Part shown: positions 16,287 to 23,143 of the stretch, piece after piece | How the letters are laid out: each line of letters begins with the position of its first letter | Numbering within the stretch: position 1 is the first letter of the stretch | DNA from: Cereibacter sphaeroides | GTDB lineage: Bacteria > Pseudomonadota > Alphaproteobacteria > Rhodobacterales > Rhodobacteraceae | Length of the DNA stretch: 64,000 nt | Assembly: GCA_003243455.1 (NCBI GenBank) | Contig: QFQS01000003.1 | Span: 620,001 to 684,000, forward strand | Direction of reading: 5' to 3' | Program-made: the position numbers and the translations under genes | The notes under the pieces: model-generated | The model's database searches: none | Seen by the model: only the letters and a program-made list of their open reading frames with translations | Told to the model about the DNA's origin: nothing

Positions 16287-19057
16287 TGTTGTCAACTGAG
16301 ATCACTTTCAGCCCGGGTGAGCGGATCACCCACCCCGACCACGGCGCTGGCGTCGTGCTTGAGCCCCCACGCGAGGGCTACCTTCGGGCATTCTTCACCG
16401 GCGGCGAGCGCCGAGTTCCACTCGGCAGCATCAAAAAGGAACGGTCAAGGACCGAGCGAATCCTCGGTTCGGTCGAGGGGACCGCCGAAAGAGCCCGGAG
16501 TGTGTGGCTGTCCTACGAAGCCCATGCCCTGCCAATCATGGAAAGCGCATCGGCACTGACCTCTGCGCGCATCGATCTGCTTCCTCACCAGGTTGTCCTG
16601 ACACACAGGATCGCGACAGCGTCGCCCCGTCGGTTCTTGATCGCTGACGAGGTTGGGCTCGGCAAGACTATCGAGACGGCCTTGATCCTTCGCGAGCTGG
16701 CCAGCCGGGGTGAACTAAACCGTGCCCTGATGGTCGTTCCAGCCGGTCTGGTGAATAACTGGCATCGGGAACTGAACGAAGTGTTCAATCTCGATTTCGA
16801 GGTCTTCGGTTCCGAGGGAGACATTACAGACCGGAAAACCAACGCATTTGCGAAACATGACCGGCTGATCGCCAGCATCGACACCCTCAAGCGCCCGGCG
16901 CGCATCAAGCGGCTGTTGGATGCGCCACGTTGGGATCTTGTGGTTTTTGACGAAGCGCATCACGTAACTGCCCACCGCATTGGCGGAAAGGTGCGAAAGA
17001 CTGAGAACTACAAGCTTGGCGAAGCCCTGAAAGGTCATGCACGCGACCTGCTTCTGCTTTCAGCAACCCCGCATCAAGGAAATCACTTCCAGTTTTGGAT
17101 GCTGATCCAACTGCTGAACCCAACACTCTTCAGCAGCCCCGAAGACATGCTGGAGAATCGGCATCGTCTGAACACGGTGATGTTCCGCCGGACAAAAGCT
17201 GACGCGTGCAAGCCCGATGGCGAACCGCTGTTTGCCCGCCGCTGGGTACACACGGAGTCATTCCTGATGAGCGAGGAAGAACGGGGCTTCTACGAAAAAC
17301 TGCGTGAATACCTCGAGGACGGCTTTGACCTAGCTAAGCGCAAAGGCAATCAAGGCCGCGCCCTCGGCTTCCTCATGGCAATCTTCCAGAAGATTGCGGC
17401 ATCCAGTTTCGCGGCGGTTCGACGCACTTTGAAGCGCCGGATGCTCATGTTGACCTTGCATGAAGCGCTGCTGAGAGATCGCGAACTCGACATCGAGGGA
17501 CGCGAGCGCCTTTACGATGAAGCCCGAGAGCTGATCCATATTGAATGGGGTCTGGGCAGAGATCCAATTTCGAGAAGCGAAGTCGACAGGGTGATGGCAG
17601 ACCTGAAACATCGCCTAGCCAAAAAGCTTGACGAGGACGAGCTGGAGTTGGCGTCTGATCCTTACGGCAGCGAATTCGTGTCTTCGCATCTCGAAGATCT
17701 GGCATCCGCCGCGATTGATCTGCACCTTCCTGAAGAGCGTCTTCGAATTGCGGACTTGCTCAACAGTTTCCCAGCCCAGCGCGAAACCAAGGCTCAAAAG
17801 CTAATCGACGGCTTGGGTGTGCTCTGGCGACAAAACCCGAACGAAAAGATTGTGATTTTTGCCACGTATCTTGGCACTGTCGATCTGATCGCAAAGGAAA
17901 TTGAAGCGGTCTATCCAGGTCAAGGTGTGGCTGTGTTGCGAGGCGGCGACCACGGCGCAAAGGTAGCAGCGGAGCGCCGATTCAAGCAAAAGGATGGGCC
18001 GAGGGTCCTCGTTTGCACAGCAGCCGGCCGAGAAGGGATAAATCTTCAGTTTGCGCGGATCCTGTTCAATTTCGACCTGCCCTGGAATCCGATGGATATG
18101 GAGCAAAGAATTGGACGCATCCATCGTTACGGTCAAAACCACACGGCACAAGTCTACAATCTTGTTCTTTCTGATACGATTGAAGGCAGAATTTTTCTGT
18201 TGCTTGACGACAAGCTCACGGAGATCGCCCGTACCCTTGGCAAAGTCGACGATCAAGGGAATGTCGCCGAAGATCTCCGGTCACAAATACTTGGACAGCT
18301 TTCGGAGCGCCTAAATTATGATCGTCTGTACCAAGAAGCGCTTGGTGATCCAGAACTAAAGCGGACAGCGGTTGAACTTGAGGCAGCGCTATCCAATGCC
18401 CGTGAGGCACGCGAAGTCGTGTTCGACCTTTTCCAAGACCTCGATGGTTTCAGCTTGGACGAATATAAGCCATTCTCGGATGTTTCTTCCGGTATGGGGC
18501 GTCTGGTTGATTTCCTGTCGACAGCAGTAAGCAATCAGAACTTGCGAGTGGTCAAGATTGATGATCGAACTGTCGATCTAATCACCTCCGAAGGAAACCT
18601 GAGAAAAAGGTTCACACTCGACCGAGATACTGCCACTGAAAATGATAAATGCGATCTAATGGGACTTGATCACCCGTTGCTCCAGGAAGAGCTGGGTCGA
18701 TGGCGCAGCGTTGCTCCCGAGTCCTTGGGCGTCGCCCTTGAAGGCAGCGGTTATGGGCCAGCAGTCCTTACTCTTTGGATGATCGAAACGTCAAATAGCG
18801 CTGGGGAGCACAGGTCCACAATCCAAACAATCGCCGTGAATCTTGAAGGCAACAGATTGCCGGCAGCTGAGCGTCAATTAGAGATTGTGCTCCGATCAAA
18901 TCCAACTCGCGCTATGCTTTCGGCAGAAAGGCGGATTGAGTTGTTTGCTCAGCATGTGGAACCGACTTTACAGCGGGAGCTGAAGCACAAAGGTGCCGCT
19001 GCGGGCGAAGGTAGCTATTCAGCTGAGTTGATTGGGTACATCGAGCTCGTTTCATAG
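16286..19057 (+). CDS. SNF2/HepA-type superfamily 2 helicase of the defence cassette
   Basis: This 923-aa protein opens with a small beta-rich domain (GERITHPDHGAGVVLE) like the one seen in RapA/HepA-type helicases. Motif I is DEVGLGKTIE (121-130), motif II is FDEAHH (about 221-226), motif III is LLSATPHQGN and motif VI is QRIGRIHRYGQ. The last 250 residues are unrelated to known motifs by eye. Comparable helicases are DrmD of DISARM and the HepA-like helicase found with DUF499/DUF1156 genes. It is the last gene of the operon and stops 48 bp before the convergent prophage lysis cassette. Its probable role is ATP-driven translocation on incoming DNA. Confidence 0.9.
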   Translation: MLSTEITFSPGERITHPDHGAGVVLEPPREGYLRAFFTGGERRVPLGSIKKERSRTERILGSVEGTAERARSVWLSYEAHALPIMESASALTSARIDLLPHQVVLTHRIATASPRRFLIADEVGLGKTIETALILRELASRGELNRALMVVPAGLVNNWHRELNEVFNLDFEVFGSEGDITDRKTNAFAKHDRLIASIDTLKRPARIKRLLDAPRWDLVVFDEAHHVTAHRIGGKVRKTENYKLGEALKGHARDLLLLSATPHQGNHFQFWMLIQLLNPTLFSSPEDMLENRHRLNTVMFRRTKADACKPDGEPLFARRWVHTESFLMSEEERGFYEKLREYLEDGFDLAKRKGNQGRALGFLMAIFQKIAASSFAAVRRTLKRRMLMLTLHEALLRDRELDIEGRERLYDEARELIHIEWGLGRDPISRSEVDRVMADLKHRLAKKLDEDELELASDPYGSEFVSSHLEDLASAAIDLHLPEERLRIADLLNSFPAQRETKAQKLIDGLGVLWRQNPNEKIVIFATYLGTVDLIAKEIEAVYPGQGVAVLRGGDHGAKVAAERRFKQKDGPRVLVCTAAGREGINLQFARILFNFDLPWNPMDMEQRIGRIHRYGQNHTAQVYNLVLSDTIEGRIFLLLDDKLTEIARTLGKVDDQGNVAEDLRSQILGQLSERLNYDRLYQEALGDPELKRTAVELEAALSNAREAREVVFDLFQDLDGFSLDEYKPFSDVSSGMGRLVDFLSTAVSNQNLRVVKIDDRTVDLITSEGNLRKRFTLDRDTATENDKCDLMGLDHPLLQEELGRWRSVAPESLGVALEGSGYGPAVLTLWMIETSNSAGEHRSTIQTIAVNLEGNRLPAAERQLEIVLRSNPTRAMLSAERRIELFAQHVEPTLQRELKHKGAAAGEGSYSAELIGYIELVS

Positions 19058-19105
19058 CGCTGTATGCACAGTGTTCGGTAATCTGTACCCACAGAGCCTG
19101 CAGAA

Positions 19106-19354
19106 TTATTTCCGACACACCCGCGCTTGGTCGCGCAAAACCGCATAGTCGCTGAGCATCCGGACGATGACGGCACCTTCCGGCAGTGCCTCGACCTCGT
19201 TGGCCGCGCGCGCCTGATCGGCTGTGGTGTAATTTACCACGGGTGGGCAAGGCGCTCGAACGTCAGAACTGCCCATCGCGCAGGCGTTCAGCCAGAGCGT
19301 CACGATCAGCAGGGCGGCGGGCGGCGGCGTCGAGCATCTGGCGATGGATGGCAT
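19106..19354 (-). CDS. Rz1-like outer-membrane spanin lipoprotein
   Basis: This protein of about 82 aa starts at ATG 19354 with an AGAGAG ribosome site. It has a lipoprotein signal peptide: a hydrophobic stretch ALLIVTLWLNAC whose LNAC is a lipobox. A short, soluble, Pro-containing tail (APCPPVVNYTT) follows. It overlaps the Rz-like gene out of frame, the nested arrangement of Rz/Rz1 spanin pairs. It would sit in the outer membrane and bridge to the inner-membrane spanin during phage lysis. It is the leftmost prophage gene. Confidence 0.72.
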   Translation of the reverse strand: MPSIARCSTPPPAALLIVTLWLNACAMGSSDVRAPCPPVVNYTTADQARAANEVEALPEGAVIVRMLSDYAVLRDQARVCRK

Positions 19355-19508
19355 CGTTTCTCTCTTGGGCATCAAGCCGTTCGGCAGCGCGCCCGGCACG
19401 TTCGCCTGCACGGCGCAGGTTCAGAAGGAACAGCAGGATTGCTGCGGCGGCGAGGATGAGGCCCAGCGCTTTGCGCGCCGGGCTGTGGGTCAGGAGCCAA
19501 AGGGTCAC
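19263..19508 (-). CDS. Rz-like inner-membrane spanin
   Basis: This 81-aa protein starts with GTG 19508, overlapping the endolysin stop as GTGA. A single N-terminal transmembrane helix (ALGLILAAAAILLFLLNL) is followed by a charged helical domain likely to form a coiled coil (RRAGERAGRAAERLDAQERND), the Rz layout. The Rz1-like gene begins inside it in another frame. It acts with the lipoprotein to fuse or disrupt the outer membrane at the end of lysis. The call rests on topology and context, since spanins have little sequence conservation. Confidence 0.72.
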   Translation of the reverse strand: MTLWLLTHSPARKALGLILAAAAILLFLLNLRRAGERAGRAAERLDAQERNDAIHRQMLDAAARRPADRDALAERLRDGQF

Positions 19509-20179
19509 CGCTGGCCCCGTTTCCAATCGTCCAGCCGGGCGTGGATGGTGACGGCGATGCCGATCAGGGCGATGGCGATGAGCGCCCAGCGCAGGGTGTC
19601 GAGATGGGGCACCAGTGGCTGGATCGTGGACTGCGTCTCCGCAAGGACGTCCTGCAGCACCTCGACCCCAGCCGCGCCGACCGTAGCAGCACCGGCCGCC
19701 CCGCCACCGCGCAGCGTGCGGCTTTCCGAGAGAACTTCGCGCGCAGGCGGCAGTTCCGGCGCGAAGGGCACAGGCCGCACCGGGAAGGGATCGCCCCAAG
19801 ATCGGGCAGGCCCGAGGTCGATGTGCATGAAGCCGGAGCGGGGGTAGTAGCCGAAGCCGAGGAAGCCAACCGCCCGCGCCGCCGCCTCGAAGGCCACGGG
19901 ATCATGGTTTGCCATGGCGATGTCGAAGGCAGTGCCCTGCATGTGTTTCGAGGCCGGGGCCCCGCCCACGGCGCGGTTGTGTTCCGGGCTGCGATAGGCC
20001 GAGCGAACGATCAGCGGCTTGCCCAGCCGGTCGCGCAGGGCCTGCAGTTTGTCCATGGCTTCGGTGTTGATCTTGATCGAACCGGTGCCGCGGCAGGCGA
20101 TTTCGGCGGGCGAAAAGCTGGGCCAGCGCCACGCCTTCTCGGGGACGTCGCGCCAGGTGGGAAAGGACAGAGTCGGCAT
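19505..20179 (-). CDS. Endolysin, peptidase M15 (D-Ala-D-Ala carboxypeptidase-like) with C-terminal membrane anchor
   Basis: This 224-aa protein has the M15A zinc peptidase signature: SAYRSPEHNRAVGG, then SKHMQGTAFDI (the HxxGxAxD zinc site) and GFMHIDLG (third zinc ligand). It would cleave peptidoglycan cross-bridges. After the catalytic domain (about 1-130) comes a Gly/Ala linker and a hydrophobic helix RWALIAIALIGIAVTIHARL near the C-terminus. A membrane-tethered endolysin of this form may replace or assist a holin. An intrinsic terminator lies just upstream of it on the same strand. Confidence 0.85.
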   Translation of the reverse strand: MPTLSFPTWRDVPEKAWRWPSFSPAEIACRGTGSIKINTEAMDKLQALRDRLGKPLIVRSAYRSPEHNRAVGGAPASKHMQGTAFDIAMANHDPVAFEAAARAVGFLGFGYYPRSGFMHIDLGPARSWGDPFPVRPVPFAPELPPAREVLSESRTLRGGGAAGAATVGAAGVEVLQDVLAETQSTIQPLVPHLDTLRWALIAIALIGIAVTIHARLDDWKRGQR

Positions 20180-20197
20180 GGTGGTTCCTCCAAATGG

Positions 20198-20218
20198 AAA
20201 AACCCGCCGAGGGGCGGG
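20198..20218 (-). terminator. Intrinsic terminator (minus strand) between holin-like and endolysin genes
   Basis: On the minus strand the sequence forms a CCCGCC/GGCGGG stem with a 4-base loop followed directly by TTTTT. It lies after the stop of the holin-like gene (20261) and 18 bases before the endolysin start. Transcription from the tail genes may thus be attenuated before lysis. An antiterminator or a separate lysis promoter would then be needed; neither is visible. Confidence 0.65.
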
Positions 20219-20260
20219 CCGGGTGGTCGTGTCGGTGGTGAAATCGGCAGCGCCTCCCCG

Positions 20261-20551
20261 TCAGGGCGCGTTGCCGAAGATCTTCAGCTTGATCGCGATG
20301 CCTGCAAGCAGCGCGAGGATCACGCCCGTGGTGATCAGGTGGACCGCACTCTGGACGGCCGTACGACGGACAAAACGGATGGCATCGAGCAGCGCGCGGA
20401 GATCGCGGATATCGAGGGCGGCTTCCTTGCCGTCGAGGCCTGCGTCGGCCAGTGCGCGCTTTGCGCCTTCCTCAGCTGCCCGGGCCAGCAGCTCCTCGAA
20501 CTCGGCATCCGGCATGCGGACATGGCCCTCTCCGGAACGGCGCGGGCTCAT
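20261..20551 (-). CDS. Small membrane protein, holin-like
   Basis: This 96-aa protein starts at ATG 20551, overlapping the upstream stop as ATGA. An amphipathic, Ala/Glu-rich N-terminal half (EFEELLARAAEEGAKRALA) leads to a charged segment. One C-terminal transmembrane helix follows (AVHLITTGVILALLAGIAIKL). Similar small proteins stand next to endolysins in alphaproteobacterial prophages, and some carry a DUF6127-type label as far as I recall. A holin or holin-accessory role is inferred from position and topology only. Confidence 0.65.
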   Translation of the reverse strand: MSPRRSGEGHVRMPDAEFEELLARAAEEGAKRALADAGLDGKEAALDIRDLRALLDAIRFVRRTAVQSAVHLITTGVILALLAGIAIKLKIFGNAP

Positions 20552-21546
20552 GCGGATAGGATCCCGACTTCGGCAGGCACCGTGACCGAGGTCCAGGCGC
20601 TGCTGTCCGTGGGGTTGAGTGCCCAAGTGGAATAGACCGACCTCGGCGCGAGCGTCGGCACGGTGATAGGGGCCGCATCATGATTGACCCCGCCCATGCG
20701 CAGGAAACCAGCCGCGGCCTGCGGCCCGACCGTTCCGGCTTGCGCGACCTGCTTCACATGCACGCCCGCGATGGCCGCGACCGCCGCAGGTCCGGTCGGC
20801 CCTGTCAGCGAGAAGGACAGCCGCTGCCCGGCCGCATTGCTGGACACCCGCGTGCCGACATCTTCGTCCTTCAGCGCATCGATGCTGCCCGCCATCTGGC
20901 TGAAGGTCGCGATGGCGTTGGGCGTGCGCCGCACGAAGCGCCGTCCGATGGTCGACACCCCATCCAGCACCGCGAAATGCGCGTAGTACCAAGTGCGCGT
21001 GGCGCTGGTGCCGTGCAGCCCGACATTGGGGAAGACGATCTGCACCGGCTTGCCCTTGCCTTGTGTGTTGGCAGCGGTTGCCGAGCTGTGCAGCACGCCA
21101 TCAACATAGAAGTCGATGGTGATGCTGGACCCCACCGCCACGCGGACGTCGATCCATTGCGGCTGGCCGTTCGGGGCTGTGTAGCTCGAGTTGCCCTGCA
21201 CGGTCGTGTCGCCCCGCGCGATGGCGTGATAGCGATCGGTGCTGGCAATCGGCTGGATCTGCGCGACACGGACCTGGTTCGCGTCAAAGAACTCGATGAA
21301 ACTGGCGTTGGCTTCGGTGAGGAGGTCGGCATCCCCGTTCGGCGGCACGTATCGGAAGCCGAGCCAGAGATCGCCTGCGGGTGCCGCAAATCCGAGGGAA
21401 AACGGCATGGCATAACTGCGCGAGGCGATGAAGCGGATGCCGTTCACGTCGAGATTGGCATCAAAGCCGATGGCGGTGGTGTTCAGAAGCCCGGAGATGC
21501 CCGAGACGTCGGTCGGTTGATGGCCGAGATGCAGGATGTAGCTCAT
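20548..21546 (-). CDS. Phage tail/adsorption protein (beta-sandwich, LamG-like)
   Basis: This 332-aa protein is rich in beta strands. It has a concanavalin/LamG-like central pattern (WLGFRYVPPNG, IEFFDANQVRVAQI, WIDVRVAVGSSITIDFYVDGVL) and a C-terminal Ala/Thr/Pro-rich part. It sits in a run of coupled genes behind the tail-tip protein, where fibre or tip-decoration proteins are usual. It overlaps both neighbours by 4 bp. Precise function is not known; binding to a host surface glycan is plausible. Confidence 0.6.
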   Translation of the reverse strand: MSYILHLGHQPTDVSGISGLLNTTAIGFDANLDVNGIRFIASRSYAMPFSLGFAAPAGDLWLGFRYVPPNGDADLLTEANASFIEFFDANQVRVAQIQPIASTDRYHAIARGDTTVQGNSSYTAPNGQPQWIDVRVAVGSSITIDFYVDGVLHSSATAANTQGKGKPVQIVFPNVGLHGTSATRTWYYAHFAVLDGVSTIGRRFVRRTPNAIATFSQMAGSIDALKDEDVGTRVSSNAAGQRLSFSLTGPTGPAAVAAIAGVHVKQVAQAGTVGPQAAAGFLRMGGVNHDAAPITVPTLAPRSVYSTWALNPTDSSAWTSVTVPAEVGILSA

Positions 21547-22409
21547 GGCAGTTCCACTTCGATGTAAAGGTTGGCTTGCGTCCAGGTGGCGCCGCGACCC
21601 CCACCGTGCTCGAGGACGAGCGCGGCATCTGCGGCGGTGAGATGCGACCCGCCGCCCCGGCTGATCCAGAGGGAGGCGCCTGCGACGCTGAGGCCGCTAT
21701 CCCAGCCGATCTCGAGGAAGGCTGCGGCGGCGAAGAAACGCAGATCGGGATCGAGATAGCCCAATGCCGTCACGCCCGGGGGCACCGGATAGCTGAACTG
21801 GGAGGGCAACGAGCGGATCGTGCCGCCATCACCGGGGTTCCGCCCCTGGACTTGCGGATAGAAGGCCGAGCTTCCGCCTGCGGTCCAGGTCGCGGCCGCG
21901 CTGACCGGGTCGTCGCGCCAGATCCCGTTCTTGCCGATCCAGAGGCGGCCGAGGGCCGGGTCGAGGACGAACATCAGCACATCATTCGCGCCAAAGGTCG
22001 GGAGACCGGTCAGGCGTTGTTCGGCGGTTGCGGTGGCCGAGGACCAGAGCGCGCCGGTGCCACGCCAGCCGATCGAGCCCAGCGTGATGGGGTTCAGCCC
22101 GACATTGAATTCCTCGCGCTGTGCGGCCGCAATGACGCCCATGTAGCCGTCGAAGGTTGCGGCACCCGGGGCGCAAAGGACTTCCCAATAGCGCCGCCCG
22201 TCCGTCGGCAGGATCGCCTTGGCGGTCGGCACCCAGCGCGTGTAGTTCGTGCCGCCCGAGATGTTCACGGCGGTCTGATTGCCGTCGGACAGGGTGTAGC
22301 CCGAGGGGCGGCGGGTGGTGTCCAGCTGCCAGACTGCGCCGATATCGACCGGGGGCCCGGTATCCCCGCCTTGCGCGAGGAGCGCGCCGCGCATCATCAG
22401 AAGGCTCAT
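21543..22409 (-). CDS. Tail-associated protein with SPRY-like domain
   Basis: The protein is 288 aa from ATG 22409, which overlaps the upstream stop (ATGA). The segment RRYWEVLCAPGAATFDGYMGVI, with LMFVLDPALGRLWIGKNGIW, follows the SPRY/B30.2 beta-sandwich pattern (E..v, G...D...g.lwfgkNG.W). Phage SPRY-like domains are found in adsorption and fibre proteins. It probably decorates the tail tip together with its two neighbours. The longer upstream frame lacks a ribosome site and lies inside the neighbouring gene. Confidence 0.65.
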   Translation of the reverse strand: MSLLMMRGALLAQGGDTGPPVDIGAVWQLDTTRRPSGYTLSDGNQTAVNISGGTNYTRWVPTAKAILPTDGRRYWEVLCAPGAATFDGYMGVIAAAQREEFNVGLNPITLGSIGWRGTGALWSSATATAEQRLTGLPTFGANDVLMFVLDPALGRLWIGKNGIWRDDPVSAAATWTAGGSSAFYPQVQGRNPGDGGTIRSLPSQFSYPVPPGVTALGYLDPDLRFFAAAAFLEIGWDSGLSVAGASLWISRGGGSHLTAADAALVLEHGGGRGATWTQANLYIEVELP

Positions 22410-23083
22410 GCGACGGCCCCCGCCAGCGCGCCCTGGATGATCCAGGCATCGGCGCCGCGCTTCACGAGGGCGGCACCGGACCATTGGCCGTCGAGGGCAA
22501 CCGATCCGCCCACCACGCCATTCAGCGACACCCCGGGTGCTGCTGTCACTGTCGCGACCCCGGCGCCAACCTGCGTCACGTTGATCAGCGCGCCGAACTC
22601 GAAGGGAACGGTCGCCTCGGGGGGAATGGTCACCGTGACAGCCGAGGAACCGGTGGTCTCAATGATGCTGCCGAGATCGACGGCTTCCAGCGTGTGGCTG
22701 GTCGCGGTGAGGGTGCGGATGCGGACGATCCCCGGGCGCGGCACCTCGACCCAAGCCCCGGCCGTGAACCGAACGTGCCGCGCCTCATCGGCGATCCAGA
22801 CCTGCCAGCCCTCCTGTGGGGTGAGATAGACCCATGCCGCTGCCCCGGCTGGCGACTGGTCCCAGAGCGCCAGCGCATTGGCGTTGACCCCGGCTGCGGC
22901 AGGCACGATCAGCATCTGGCCCGTGTTGCCCGTCGCAGGCAGCGGCGTGGTGCGGGATGTCGTGCGCGCCTGCACGAGGGCCGAGAGGCGGCGCAGGTCT
23001 TCGCTGAGGCTGGTGCCCCAGTTGCGCTGGCCAAGATCGTAGAAGGCGCGCAGCCCCAATCCCGGCATGATCCGTTCCGGCAT
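22406..23083 (-). CDS. DUF2793-type phage tail protein
   Basis: This 225-aa protein has the N-terminal pattern GLRAFYDLGQRNWG and the following WDQSPAGAAAWVYLTPQEGWQVWIADE, PGIVRI, of DUF2793 proteins common in alphaproteobacterial prophages and GTA-like elements. The C-terminal half is a beta-rich sequence (ITVTIPPEAT, INVTQVGAG) similar to tail-fibre trimer repeats. It lies directly after the tail-tip protein gene in transcription order. It is probably a fibre or tip component. Confidence 0.75.
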   Translation of the reverse strand: MPERIMPGLGLRAFYDLGQRNWGTSLSEDLRRLSALVQARTTSRTTPLPATGNTGQMLIVPAAAGVNANALALWDQSPAGAAAWVYLTPQEGWQVWIADEARHVRFTAGAWVEVPRPGIVRIRTLTATSHTLEAVDLGSIIETTGSSAVTVTIPPEATVPFEFGALINVTQVGAGVATVTAAPGVSLNGVVGGSVALDGQWSGAALVKRGADAWIIQGALAGAVA

Positions 23084-23143
23084 GCTCGTCCTCGTTCGTT
23101 GCAGTCGTGGTTGATGCGCTGGCGCTGGCCGATCTGGTCTCGA

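Noticed and set aside
19541..20635. 364-aa plus-strand frame opposite the lysis genes
   Set aside because: It is a mirror of the well-supported minus-strand endolysin and holin-like genes, and its sequence is low-complexity.
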